A stretch of 64,000 bases of DNA, taken from NCBI RefSeq assembly GCF_002269255.1, contig NZ_CP022823.1, forward strand, positions 2,418,001 through 2,482,000, in the 5' to 3' direction. The notes below the pieces were generated by a model. The model had not been told where the DNA came from, did no database searches, and worked only from the letters and a program-made list of their open reading frames with translations. The translations under genes and the position numbers were made by a program. Below are positions 41,818 to 50,718 of the stretch, piece by piece; the stretch's first letter is position 1; every line of letters begins with the position of its first letter. Source of the stretch: Klebsiella quasivariicola (GTDB lineage: Bacteria > Pseudomonadota > Gammaproteobacteria > Enterobacterales > Enterobacteriaceae).

Positions 41818-43090
41818 GTGCCATCTCCTCTTGCCACACGCGCCGGTGGGTTAATCTGCCGTGGTTAACCACCAGACGGGCGGCGCTGTTTAAAGGCCAG
41901 GTAAAACGGTCGCTACCCGGGAAAATCACCACGCTGGCCGCCGCGCCGACGGCAAAGGGCGCCGCGTCTGCCGGCGAACCGGTTAACGCCGCGCGATCGC
42001 AGATCAGCCGCGACTGCCGGTCAAACAGGTCGCTGAGCTGGGCGCTGAACAGGCCGCAGGCCAGGGTGTCCAGCGGGTCATAGCTGCCCGCCGGGCAGAA
42101 GGCATCCTGAACGTTGTCACAGCCGAGCAGGGTGGCCACGCCGGCGGCCTGCGCCTCGTGCAGCAGGGTGATCCCCCGCTGGCGCGGCGTGCGGCCGAAT
42201 GTCGCATCCTGCAGCAGCAGGTTGGTCATCGGCAGAGCGATAAGGGTGACGCCGTGCGCCGCCAGCTGGCGCAGGATCGGCACCGCCTGTTCGTCGCTGC
42301 CGGCGGCCAGCGCGCAGCCGTGGCTGCAGCAGATATGCCCGGGAAAAGGGTGGCGGGAGAGATGGTCCGCCAGCCAGGCCATCCCCTGAGACACCTCGCG
42401 GAGCTCCTCATCGATATGCAAATCCAGATCCAGATCCCAGCGGGCGGCGCTATCCAGCAGGTTTGCCATGGCGGCGGCGTCCCAGTTGGAGGAGTGGATA
42501 AAGCCGCCCAGCAGGCAGCGCTCCCCGCTGTTGGCGACCGTTCGGGCAATGGCCCCGGCGTCTGCCGGATCGCGAAACAGGGTCAGCGGGACCAGCGCCA
42601 CTCGCTCCAGGGTGATGCCGCCGGTATCGAGGCGGGCGATCTCCTGCCAGACGTCCGGTGCGTCGGCGGTAAACCAGTCGATATGGCTGCGCAAATGGGT
42701 CACGCCATTTGCTGCCGCCCGGGCCAGCGCGGCGGACGCCCTACGTTGAATATCCGCTCTGGTCCAGTGCCGGCGATCCTCGTGCATGGCGTGGATCGCC
42801 GCCAGCAGCCCGGCCTGCGCCGGACGGCAGCGTTCAATGGTAAAGGTCTTGTCCAGATGGGCATGAGGTTCCACCAGGCCGGGGAGCGTCAGGGCCCCCG
42901 CCAGGTCCCACAGGCCGGGAACCGGCTGGTCGGTCGGGGTCAGTGCGGCAATCCGACAGTCGCGAAAGGCCAGGTCCGCCAGCAGCGGTTCGCCATTGGC
43001 CTGCGTCGGCCAGCCGTCGGGCAGCGCCCAGGCCGGGAGGCGGGCGCGGCTGATGCCGGCGAGCGGCGAGGAAGAGGAGGGGAACGTCAT
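41807..43090 (-). CDS. Cytosine-deaminase-like amidohydrolase
   Basis: A 427-residue metal-dependent hydrolase. The first metal motif LVEPHAHLDKTFTIERC is that of cytosine deaminases, followed by DLDLHIDEEL, CCSHGCALAAG and LGCDNVQDAFCPAG with the catalytic glutamate and aspartate. Substrate could be cytosine, creatinine or a related ring. ATG 43090 is chosen; the frame extending to 43246 overlaps the reductase gene. Confidence 0.9.
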   Translation of the reverse strand: MTFPSSSSPLAGISRARLPAWALPDGWPTQANGEPLLADLAFRDCRIAALTPTDQPVPGLWDLAGALTLPGLVEPHAHLDKTFTIERCRPAQAGLLAAIHAMHEDRRHWTRADIQRRASAALARAAANGVTHLRSHIDWFTADAPDVWQEIARLDTGGITLERVALVPLTLFRDPADAGAIARTVANSGERCLLGGFIHSSNWDAAAMANLLDSAARWDLDLDLHIDEELREVSQGMAWLADHLSRHPFPGHICCSHGCALAAGSDEQAVPILRQLAAHGVTLIALPMTNLLLQDATFGRTPRQRGITLLHEAQAAGVATLLGCDNVQDAFCPAGSYDPLDTLACGLFSAQLSDLFDRQSRLICDRAALTGSPADAAPFAVGAAASVVIFPGSDRFTWPLNSAARLVVNHGRLTHRRVWQEEMAHES

Positions 43091-43101
43091 CGTCAGTCTC
43101 C

Positions 43102-44076
43102 TCACAGATCCAAAACCAGACCCGGGGATTTCGCCCGCGAACAGCAGAGCGTGATCTGGTCGTTGCCGGCTTTCTCTTCCGCCGTCAGCACGCTGTCCCG
43201 GTGTTCGGGGATCCCGTCGAGGACCCCGGTAATACAGGAGCCGCACATTCCCTGTTCGCAGGAGAGCATCACCTCCACCCCGGCGTGCTGTAATACCTGA
43301 GCAATCGTTTGATCCGCGGCGACCTGCAGACGCTGGCCGCTGGAGGCCAGCTCAATATAAAAAGCATTTTTCGCCGCGGTATTATTTTCCGCCGCGGGAG
43401 TAAAACGCTCGAAGACGAATTGCGACGGCGACCAGCAATATTCCTCCATGACCGACTGCAGTCGCTGAATAAACCCCTCCGGGCCGCAGGCGACCACTGC
43501 GGTATCAGGATCGGGCGTGGTTAAGCAGGCGGGGATCCGCTGGCGAAACGACGCGCCTTCCTCGCTACAGTGGATCGCCACGGTGCCGCCCGCAGCCAGC
43601 TGGGTCAGGCGCGGGGAGAAGGCCGTCTGGCGCGCGCTGGCGACATAATAATGCAGCTCCAGCGCCCCCTTTCTGGCGGCAATCGCTTCAGCCATCGCCA
43701 GCAACGGCGTGATGCCGATACCGCCGGCAAACAGCAGGTAGCGCCCGGCCTGCGGCAGGGGAAAATGGTTACGCGGCGGCGAAATGGCGAGCCGATCGCC
43801 GGCTTTGAGCTGCTGGTGCAAATAGCGTGAGCCGCCGGTGGAGGTGTCAGTCAGCCTGACGCAAACTTCATAAGTATTACTGCGGTCAGGCATGCCGCAC
43901 AGGGAATACTGCCGGGGGCCAACGCCGGGAATAATAATATCGATATGCGCCCCGGCGGAGCAGGCCGGTAATATTTCCCCGGCCGCCGCCTGCAATATTA
44001 TGGATAGGTTTCCCTCACCATTGGGACGTATTTCCCCGACCGAGACCGAAATAAGATCGTGGCTGTGCATTACCAT
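43102..44076 (-). CDS. Ferredoxin reductase of phthalate-dioxygenase-reductase type (VanB-like)
   Basis: A 324-residue flavoprotein. RQYSLCGMPDRSNTYEVCV is the FMN/FAD site, LLFAGGIGITPLLAMAEAI the NAD site, and the C-terminal plant-type 2Fe-2S motif is CEQGMCGSCITG with a last cysteine in TLCCSRA. Such reductases serve Rieske oxygenases such as vanillate demethylase. No Rieske oxygenase is seen in the window. It is the first gene of the leftward arm and is divergent from the LysR gene. Confidence 0.92.
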   Translation of the reverse strand: MVMHSHDLISVSVGEIRPNGEGNLSIILQAAAGEILPACSAGAHIDIIIPGVGPRQYSLCGMPDRSNTYEVCVRLTDTSTGGSRYLHQQLKAGDRLAISPPRNHFPLPQAGRYLLFAGGIGITPLLAMAEAIAARKGALELHYYVASARQTAFSPRLTQLAAGGTVAIHCSEEGASFRQRIPACLTTPDPDTAVVACGPEGFIQRLQSVMEEYCWSPSQFVFERFTPAAENNTAAKNAFYIELASSGQRLQVAADQTIAQVLQHAGVEVMLSCEQGMCGSCITGVLDGIPEHRDSVLTAEEKAGNDQITLCCSRAKSPGLVLDL

Positions 44077-44172
44077 TTACTCTCCCTCATTCCGCTGTCT
44101 GCAGGGCGGCCAGGGGCGGCGAAGAGATAACTCCCCTTCGCGGTGAACTGTCCGGCGTGCAAGAAAATGGGT

Positions 44173-44186
44173 GAAACGATCGTTTC
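44173..44186. promoter_or_regulatory. Palindromic operator candidate between reductase and LysR genes
   Basis: GAAACGATCGTTTC is a perfect 14-base palindrome, 97 bases upstream of the reductase start and 92 upstream of the LysR start. The central position in a divergent promoter region suits LysR binding and mutual control. Confidence 0.5.
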
Positions 44187-44277
44187 TCCGCTATGAATGC
44201 TACGGTATTGTGATAAAACTGTTGCGTCCAGAGCTTTGATTCGCACAACCCGTTGCAAAAAAGAGAGCACCCATACC

Positions 44278-45177
44278 ATGTTTGCCTTCTCCCGATTTCT
44301 GCTCTATTTCACCGAAGTGGCCCGTCAGGGATCGTTTCGTAAAGCGTCAGAGGCGCTGCATGTGTCGGCGTCTTCCATCGATCGGCAGATTTTGCGCGTG
44401 GAACAGGAGCTGGCGATGCCGCTCTTCGAGCGCCACCCCACCGGGCTGCGGCTGACCGCCGCCGGGGAGCTGCTCCTGCACGCGGCCAATAACTGGAAAA
44501 AGGACTTTACCCGGGTCTGCGAACAGCTGGATGACCTGCGCGGGTTGCGGCGGGGGCATGTGCGCATCGCTACCATCGATGCTATTAACCGGCATTTTTT
44601 TTCGACGATGCTCAAAGAGGTGCATAAACATTATCCCAACATCTCTTTTACATTGACCACCATCAACAATATCCACATTCAGCAGGCGCTGATCTCCGGC
44701 GAGGCGGATTTCGGCATCATGCTCAATCCCCAGACTTCCCGCGAACTGCAGGTGCGGGCGTTTGCCGAGATGAATATGGGTATTGTGGTGCCCACCGGCC
44801 ATCCGCTGGCCAGCCGCAGCGCGGTGCGCTTTAGTCAGTGCCTCGACTACCCGTTTATTCTGCCATCCGTCCCGTTGATGATCAGCGAGCCGGTGGCGGC
44901 GCTGGTGAATATCAGCGGCAACGAGGTGAAGGAGGTGGCGGTGTCGAATAACATTCACATGATCCGCACCCTGATCAAAGAGCAGATGGGCATCGGCATC
45001 CTGTGCCGGCTGGATATTCTCGATGAGATCGAGTCCGGCCAGCTGGCGTTTGTGCCGCTAACCGATCCGCAGCTTAAACCTTTCACGCTGGCGCTGTGCG
45101 TCTCGCCCGCCCGCCAGCTTTCCCTCGCCGCCTCGATGATGCTGAACCAGCTGGAGATGCTCTTCAGCCAGCTGTGA
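44278..45177 (+). CDS. LysR-type regulator of the nitrogen-compound cluster
   Basis: A 299-residue LysR protein. HTH region FLLYFTEVARQGSFRKASEA with LHVSASSIDRQILRVEQELA; the effector domain ends in ASMMLNQLEMLFSQL. It stands between the leftward and rightward arms of the cluster and probably controls both. I chose ATG 44278 because the LysR fold begins there; the frame is open from 44197. A terminator follows 30 bases after the stop. Confidence 0.9.
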   Translation: MFAFSRFLLYFTEVARQGSFRKASEALHVSASSIDRQILRVEQELAMPLFERHPTGLRLTAAGELLLHAANNWKKDFTRVCEQLDDLRGLRRGHVRIATIDAINRHFFSTMLKEVHKHYPNISFTLTTINNIHIQQALISGEADFGIMLNPQTSRELQVRAFAEMNMGIVVPTGHPLASRSAVRFSQCLDYPFILPSVPLMISEPVAALVNISGNEVKEVAVSNNIHMIRTLIKEQMGIGILCRLDILDEIESGQLAFVPLTDPQLKPFTLALCVSPARQLSLAASMMLNQLEMLFSQL

Positions 45178-45207
45178 GCGACCGGGCAGGCACTAAAATC
45201 ATTCATT

Positions 45208-45231
45208 AACGCACCATTGTGGTGCGTTTTT
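45208..45231 (+). terminator. Terminator of the LysR gene overlapping a perfect NtrC-type site
   Basis: AACGCACCA-TTG-TGGTGCGTT is followed by T5, giving a good intrinsic terminator. Its core GCACC-ATTGT-GGTGC (45211-45225) is also an exact match to the NtrC binding consensus, and lies about 87 bases upstream of a sigma-54-like element. Both functions may be real. Confidence 0.8.
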
Positions 45232-45311
45232 GGTGTGCATGAATCAAAGGTTGCATACCCAAGGGCGGCGGCGCAGGCGATTTCTCGCGGTAGTTCGCGG
45301 GCGATCAAATC

Positions 45312-45327
45312 TGGCATTGTTTTTGTA
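45312..45327 (+). promoter_or_regulatory. Weak sigma-54 promoter candidate
   Basis: TGGCATTGTTTTTGTA has the -24 GG and the -12 G at the required distance; the -12 GC is GT here, which weakens the call. It lies 145 bases before the second binding-protein gene and downstream of the NtrC-type palindrome. Confidence 0.35.
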
Positions 45328-45472
45328 TAACTGAGTGTGAGTAGAAGCGGTCAGTACGGGTTATCCATACGGGACATTGCTCAGTCACCATGTCGCGGTT
45401 CAATGTTGACCGGGATGGGAGGCTGAGCCGTGGTTTGCTCGCCCCTCTCCCGGCATGAAGAGGAGAGGGATA

Positions 45473-46462
45473 ATGAAAAGTCATGCACGCCTTCCCCGGG
45501 GCTTACGCTGGCTGGGCCTGATGGCTCTCGGCGGTGTCTCGCTGGCCGTTCAGGCCGAGGAGAAAATCGTTCTGCTGACCTCCTGGTACGCCCAGGCGGA
45601 GCAGGGGGGTTATTATCAGGCCCAGGCCTCCGGGCTGTACAAAAAATACGGTCTCGACGTCGAGATCCGCTCCGGTGGCCCCCAGGTCAACGGCATGCAG
45701 TTGCTGTTGTCGAAGCGGGCCGATGTGATCATCGGTTACGACCTGCAGCTGCTGGAAGGCATTCAGCGCGGCTTCCAGGCAAAAGCTATTGCCGCGCCCT
45801 TTCAGTACGATCCCCAGGGGCTGTTGACCCACGCCGATGTCACCTCCCTGCAGGGGCTGAAAGACAAAACCCTGCTGGTCTCCAGCTCCGGTCAGGCGAC
45901 GTGGTGGCCGTGGCTGAAGGCGCAATACCAGCTGAGCGATGCGCAGGTTCGCCCCTATACCTTCAATATTCAACCCTTTGTCGTCGACGACGCCGTCGCC
46001 CAGCAGGCTTATGTCAGCTCCGAGGTGTTTCAGGTGCAGAAGGCCGGGGTGAAGGCGAACTTCTTCCTGTTTTCTGAGCATGGTTATCCTCCCTACGGCG
46101 GCATTCTCATCGCCCGCCCGGACACCATCGCCGAGCGTAAAGGGGCGATGGCGAAGTTCGTCCGTGCCTCAATGGAGGGTTGGGTGAGCTATCTCAAGGA
46201 TCCGGCGCCGGGAAATGCGTTGATTAAGCAGGACAACCCGAAAATGACCGACGATCTGCTCGCCTGGGGCGTGACCCAGATCCGTGAGCATCATCTGATC
46301 GACGGCGGGGATGCCGCCAGCCAGGGCTGGGGGACGATGACCGACGCGCGCTGGCAGAAGACCCGCGACTTTATGGTCAGCGCCGGTCTGCTGGCGGTGA
46401 CCACCGACTGGAAACAGGCCTACACCACCGAATTTGTCCAGGCCATGCAGGTTAAACCCTGA
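45473..46462 (+). CDS. ABC substrate-binding protein, NMT1/THI5-like (second copy)
   Basis: A 329-residue secreted binding protein, paralogue of the one at 39477. The aligned part SWYAQAEQGGYYQAQASGLY and VNGMQLLLSKRADVI parallels NWYAQAEHGGFYQAQATGLY there. A Sec signal ends near SLAVQAEEK. GAGGAGAGGG precedes ATG 45473. No permease or ATPase gene accompanies it, so it probably feeds the importer of the leftward arm. Confidence 0.9.
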   Translation: MKSHARLPRGLRWLGLMALGGVSLAVQAEEKIVLLTSWYAQAEQGGYYQAQASGLYKKYGLDVEIRSGGPQVNGMQLLLSKRADVIIGYDLQLLEGIQRGFQAKAIAAPFQYDPQGLLTHADVTSLQGLKDKTLLVSSSGQATWWPWLKAQYQLSDAQVRPYTFNIQPFVVDDAVAQQAYVSSEVFQVQKAGVKANFFLFSEHGYPPYGGILIARPDTIAERKGAMAKFVRASMEGWVSYLKDPAPGNALIKQDNPKMTDDLLAWGVTQIREHHLIDGGDAASQGWGTMTDARWQKTRDFMVSAGLLAVTTDWKQAYTTEFVQAMQVKP

Positions 46463-46473
46463 GGAGCGACGCC

Positions 46474-47892
46474 ATGTCATTAATCATTAAAAATGCCCAT
46501 GCCATCCTCAGCGGTCTGCCGGGGGAGGCGGCGCGGCTGGCCGGGCCGGATATTCGCATCCGCGACGGCAAGATTGCGGCCATCGGCAGTCTGACGCCGC
46601 AGCCGGAAGAGCGACAGATCGATGCCCGCGACTGCGTGATCTATCCGGCATGGGTGAACACACACCACCATCTTTTTCAGTCGTTACTGAAGGGCGAGCC
46701 GCAGGGGCTGAACCAGAGCCTGACGGCCTGGCTGAGCGCCACGCCGTACCGCTTTCGCGCGGCCTTCGATGAGCACACTTTTCGTCTGGCGGTGCGCATT
46801 GGTCTGGTGGAGCTTCTGCGCTCGGGCTGCGCCAGCGTGGCGGATCACAACTACCTGTACTGGCCGGATATGCCTTTCGATACGTCGGAGATTGTCTTCA
46901 GCGAAGGGGAAGCGCTGGGGATGCGTATCGTCCTGTGTCGGGGTGGGGCGACCCAGGGCCGGGCGGTGGAACAGGATCTGCCCGTAGCGCTGCGTCCGGA
47001 AACCTTCGACGGCTATATGGCGGATATCGAACGGCTGGTCAGCCGCTATCACGACCCCCGGCCCGGTTCTCTGCGTCGGGTGGTGATGGCGCCCACTACC
47101 GTCCTGCACTCCGCGCCGGGCGCCCAGCTGCGGGAGATGGCGAAGCTGGCCCGTCAGCTGGGGATCCGGCTGCACAGCCATTTATCGGAAACCGTCGATT
47201 ATCTCGACGCCGCGCGGCAGAAATTCGCCATGACGCCGGTGCAGTTCTGCGCGGAGCATGACTGGCTGGGAAATGACGTGTGGTTTGCCCATCTGGTGAA
47301 GCTGCTGCCGGAGGAGATTGCCCTGCTGGGCCGTACCGGAACCGGCATCGCCCACTGCCCGCAAAGCAATGGCCGACTGGGCAGCGGCATCGCCGATCTG
47401 CTGGCGCTGGAGCAGGCCGGGGTCCCGGTCTCGCTGGGAGTGGACGGCGCTGCCTCGAATGAAGCGGCGGATATGCAAAGCGAAGCCCATGCCGCATGGC
47501 TGCTGCAGCGCGCGCGCAAGGGAATGCTGGCGCAGCCGCGCTACGCCGGGGGCACCTTCGAGGGCGGGGCCGATGCGGCCACGGTGGAGGATGTGGTGCG
47601 CTGGGGCAGCGCCGGCGGGGCGCAGATCCTTGGCTTAGCGCAGAGCGGCACTCTGCAGGTCGGCATGCAGGCGGACCTCGCCATTTACCGGCTGGACGAT
47701 CCGCGCTACTTCGGCCTGCATGATATGGCCATTGGGCCGGTGGCCTGCGGCGGGCGCGCCGCGCTGAAGGCGCTGCTGCTCAATGGCCGCCCCATCGTGG
47801 AAGATGACGCCATTCCCGGTCTCGATCTTGACGCGATGCGCCACGACGCGCTGGCGGCCGTCCGTACCCTCCAGCAGCGCGCCGCTGTTTAA
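46474..47892 (+). CDS. Amidohydrolase of the 8-oxoguanine deaminase / AtzA-TrzA group
   Basis: A 472-residue amidohydrolase. Metal motif VNTHHHLFQSLLKG, the IRLHSHLSETVDYL region, and HCPQSNGRLGSG with SLGVDGAASNEAADM are those of 8-oxoguanine deaminase and related deaminases. It likely removes an amino group from a purine or triazine-like ring. It is in the rightward arm, 11 bases after the binding protein and 14 before the oxygenase. Confidence 0.9.
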   Translation: MSLIIKNAHAILSGLPGEAARLAGPDIRIRDGKIAAIGSLTPQPEERQIDARDCVIYPAWVNTHHHLFQSLLKGEPQGLNQSLTAWLSATPYRFRAAFDEHTFRLAVRIGLVELLRSGCASVADHNYLYWPDMPFDTSEIVFSEGEALGMRIVLCRGGATQGRAVEQDLPVALRPETFDGYMADIERLVSRYHDPRPGSLRRVVMAPTTVLHSAPGAQLREMAKLARQLGIRLHSHLSETVDYLDAARQKFAMTPVQFCAEHDWLGNDVWFAHLVKLLPEEIALLGRTGTGIAHCPQSNGRLGSGIADLLALEQAGVPVSLGVDGAASNEAADMQSEAHAAWLLQRARKGMLAQPRYAGGTFEGGADAATVEDVVRWGSAGGAQILGLAQSGTLQVGMQADLAIYRLDDPRYFGLHDMAIGPVACGGRAALKALLLNGRPIVEDDAIPGLDLDAMRHDALAAVRTLQQRAAV

Positions 47893-47906
47893 CTGATAAC
47901 AGGATA

Positions 47907-48902
47907 ATGACGATGACCTCAACCCCCCAGAATCAACGCTACGCCTTACAGGAACTGGAAAAAGAGGCGCTGATGGGCGCCCAGGGTGAAGAGACCTTCG
48001 CCCGCGAAGTGCGCTGTATCGACCTGTCGAACTTTGCCGAAAGAAAAAGTGAAATTGCCGAACAACTGTGGGAGGCGGCGGTGGAGATTGGCTTCTTCCA
48101 GGTCAGCCACCACGGTATTCCGCTGGCGGAGATCCGCCAGGCCTTCAGCATGACCGAGGCGTTTTTCGACCTGCCCGACGAGGTGAAGCGCCAGTATCCG
48201 CTGGCAGGCAACGCCGGCTGGGAGAGCAAGGCGCAGGTCCGGCCATCGACCCGCACGCCGGATCAAAAAGAGTCCTATCAGATAACCCGGCCGCTGATGG
48301 CCGGGCGCTGGCCCAGCGATCGGGAGTTGCCAGCATTTCAGCAGACGATGCTCGGGTTTGAATCGCAGTGCTGGCAGCTGGGGATGAAGATCCTCTCCTG
48401 CTTTGCTTTGAAGCTCGGTTTTCCGGAATCGTTTTTCACCACCGCGCACGATCCGCAGCGTGACAGCTACCAGAGCACCTTACGCATGCTGCATTACTAT
48501 GCAACCGGGCAGTCGCAGCAGGGGATGTGGCGGGCCGGCGCGCACACCGATTTTGACTGTCTGACGCTGCTGTTCCAGCGCCCCGGCCAGGGCGGCCTGC
48601 AGGTTTGTCCCGGTAAAGACCGCGAAAGCCAGCAGTGGACCAGCATTGAGCCGCGGGAAGAGGTCATCACCTGCAATATCGGCGACATGCTGATGCGCTG
48701 GAGCGACGACCAGCTGCCGTCTAACTTCCACCGGGTGAGAAACCCGCTGCCGCACGAATATCAGGGGCCGCGCTACAGCCTGGCGTTTTTCTGCCAGGCC
48801 AATAAAGATGTCGAGATCCTCGGGCCGCAGAGAAAGTACCCGCCCATCAGCGCCGAGGATTATCTGCAGCAGCGGATCCAGGCCAATTTCGCCAAAGGGT
48901 AG
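47907..48902 (+). CDS. 2-oxoglutarate/Fe(II) oxygenase (isopenicillin N synthase-like)
   Basis: A 331-residue oxygenase. The N-terminal DIOX_N region is CIDLSNFAERKSEIAEQLWE with VEIGFFQVSHHGIPLAEI. The iron triad is H and D of GAHTDFDCLTLLFQ and H of SNFHRVRNPL, and the 2OG-binding arginine is in GPRYSLAFFCQ. Family members include thymine hydroxylases and other demethylases or hydroxylases. It ends the rightward arm. Confidence 0.9.
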   Translation: MTMTSTPQNQRYALQELEKEALMGAQGEETFAREVRCIDLSNFAERKSEIAEQLWEAAVEIGFFQVSHHGIPLAEIRQAFSMTEAFFDLPDEVKRQYPLAGNAGWESKAQVRPSTRTPDQKESYQITRPLMAGRWPSDRELPAFQQTMLGFESQCWQLGMKILSCFALKLGFPESFFTTAHDPQRDSYQSTLRMLHYYATGQSQQGMWRAGAHTDFDCLTLLFQRPGQGGLQVCPGKDRESQQWTSIEPREEVITCNIGDMLMRWSDDQLPSNFHRVRNPLPHEYQGPRYSLAFFCQANKDVEILGPQRKYPPISAEDYLQQRIQANFAKG

Positions 48903-49356
48903 GATGCTCCCTTGCGTGGTATTCCTGCCGCCGGCTTTCGCTGGCCGCGCGGCAGGATATCCGGCGCTGAGCTTTTCAGCTACCGTGTTAAGTTCCCTGG
49001 TATCGTTGAAATAACTGAAGAACATCCCCCTAAGCGTCAGTAGCAAGCTACCTTGGTTAAGGCCCTGAAAATCATGCCCTTTACGTCGTAAACGCCGTAA
49101 AGCCAGCTCACCGGGGGTAAAGGGATTACCTTAACTTCTTTATTGCTGTTAGTGGGTTAAGGCTAACCAGGGCAGGGGGGCCGAATTTATAGCTCGGTAA
49201 CCGGCTACGCCGGGCTTTCGGCGCCATTTGACTCCACAGACACATGTAACCTCATCTGGCACCTCCATGCCGCTGACGCGGCATTCTGAAGCTTCTCGAT
49301 GCTGTAGGTGTTAACGTCTGCTTTGTGCCATAAGCGGACGTCGCTCCAACGCAAGC
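48903..49356. other. Noncoding boundary between the catabolic cluster and the low-GC island
   Basis: About 450 bases with no gene that I can support. GC falls after about 48990. GCCGCTGACGCGGC near 49270 is a small hairpin. The stretch GGTTAAGGC occurs near 49055 and again near 49155. The sequence may contain decayed mobile DNA, but nothing is recognised. Confidence 0.4.
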
Positions 49357-49881
49357 TTAGCTGTCTTTGATCAACGTAGACACACAGGGTAGATTGCGGA
49401 ACTTGTTCTGCCAGGGCATGCCATATCCTATGAGTAGATCATCATTCTCCATCTCATATGCGTAATAACACCGTGCAGGAATGGATACACGTCCGGGTTT
49501 AACAAAAAGGACGGCAACCGAGACTGACTGTGGATGATATTTTTCGTTAAGATGCTCCACAAGACGTCTCATTGTCCCCCCTGATTCGATCGCGTCGTCG
49601 ATAACAATGACATGTCGTCCCTCAATTCCAATGTTGTTGTGGAAGACAATTTCTGACGCGTTATTACGTTCACCGGGTGTGTGTGGACAGGAAATATAAT
49701 CCATTGCAACATCAAAGTTCAGTTTTCTCGTTAAGTCAGCAGTAAAAAATATCCCGCCGGGTACGACGGTAATAATCACAGCATCGCTGAAATCAGCATT
49801 AAGCCTGTCCGCAACAAGATTGACACCTTTCGCGATTGTGGATTCATCGAGAATAATTTTTCCAATATGTGAATCATTCAT
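49357..49881 (-). CDS. Phosphoribosyltransferase (hypoxanthine PRT-like)
   Basis: A 174-residue type I phosphoribosyltransferase. The PRPP loop is HVIVIDDAIESGGTMRRLVE, and VVPGGIFFTADLTRKLNFDV is the N-terminal PPi-loop region; the final LIGYGMPWQNKFRNLPCV corresponds to the hypoxanthine-PRT close. It should join a base with PRPP. It is 15 bases after the acetyltransferase gene and has AAGGAG before the ATG. Low-GC codon use contrasts with the flanks. Substrate unknown. Confidence 0.85.
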   Translation of the reverse strand: MNDSHIGKIILDESTIAKGVNLVADRLNADFSDAVIITVVPGGIFFTADLTRKLNFDVAMDYISCPHTPGERNNASEIVFHNNIGIEGRHVIVIDDAIESGGTMRRLVEHLNEKYHPQSVSVAVLFVKPGRVSIPARCYYAYEMENDDLLIGYGMPWQNKFRNLPCVSTLIKDS

Positions 49882-49896
49882 TTTAGTTTCTCTCCT

Positions 49897-50484
49897 TTAC
49901 TGAATATGTTTTAACACTCTTGCGGGCACTCCACCGGCTATAACTCTGTCCGGAATATCGCGGGTCACCACACTCCCGGCGGCGATGACAACATCATTGC
50001 CGATCTTTACGCCTGGAAGAACAACCGATTTACCTCCAATCCAGACTCGGTCGCCTATGGTGACCGGCTGGACATACTCTATCCCTGTACTCCGGTGTCC
50101 GGGGTTGATGGGATGACTGACGGTATAAATGTTCACCTGAGGACCCAGTTGAACATCATCCCCGATAGTAACGTCTGTGAGATCCAGGATGACGCAGTCT
50201 ACATTACAGTAGAAATTCTTCCCCGCCCGGATGTTATACCCTCTGCTGCAATGAAAAGGAGTGGTGACAGATACACCTTCTCCACATTCAGGCAACAGTT
50301 CTTTCATCAATCGCAGGCGGGCGCCAGTTTCAGCGGGGTCAATGTGGTTAAAACGATGAAGAAGCGATTTTGTCCGCAGGGAATCTGCTTTTATAGCTGG
50401 CTCTGCAGGGAAGAAATAATCCCCATCTTTAAGACAGATACGCTCCACCCCGACGTCAGCACAGGGGGGCAATTTTTCGTTCAT
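49897..50484 (-). CDS. Hexapeptide-repeat O-acetyltransferase (maltose/galactoside acetyltransferase-like)
   Basis: A 195-residue left-handed beta-helix acetyltransferase. HCSRGYNIRAGKNFYCNVDC, VQLGPQVNIYTVSHPINPGH and VWIGGKSVVLPGVKIGNDVV are the coils; the catalytic histidine is in TVSHPI. GGAG sits before ATG 50484; the frame extending to 50523 has no ribosome site. The acceptor is likely a sugar or nucleoside-like compound. In an operon with the phosphoribosyltransferase. Confidence 0.88.
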   Translation of the reverse strand: MNEKLPPCADVGVERICLKDGDYFFPAEPAIKADSLRTKSLLHRFNHIDPAETGARLRLMKELLPECGEGVSVTTPFHCSRGYNIRAGKNFYCNVDCVILDLTDVTIGDDVQLGPQVNIYTVSHPINPGHRSTGIEYVQPVTIGDRVWIGGKSVVLPGVKIGNDVVIAAGSVVTRDIPDRVIAGGVPARVLKHIQ

Positions 50485-50595
50485 TAATCCAGTCTCCTGC
50501 GTATTCAACGTGTATTCGGTCATCGGTACTTCGTGAACAAGCTATTCATATGAAAAACATGGCCAGTTCTTGTTGTTTTTCTCACAAAGTATCAT

Positions 50596-50646
50596 AATCG
50601 AGCATAAAGTAAAGATTAAAACCACTTAACCGAGCACAATCGAGCT
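50596..50646. promoter_or_regulatory. Three direct repeats AAYCGAGCW
   Basis: AATCGAGCA (50596-50604), AACCGAGCA (50628-50636) and AATCGAGCT (50638-50646) lie in the divergent promoter region between the acetyltransferase and the CofD-like gene. Short direct repeats at about ten-base spacing are typical operators of DeoR-type repressors, and a DeoR gene is at 55078. The link is inference. Confidence 0.5.
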
Positions 50647-50718
50647 AGTGGATAACATCATGTTCCCCCTCCTGAGACAAAAGGATCGGGCCAATAGTTG
50701 GTAATGAGGAAGCACGTA

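Noticed and set aside
49010..49350. Retron or other structured RNA in the gap before the island
   Set aside because: Repeated short words are present, but there is no reverse transcriptase and no convincing fold.
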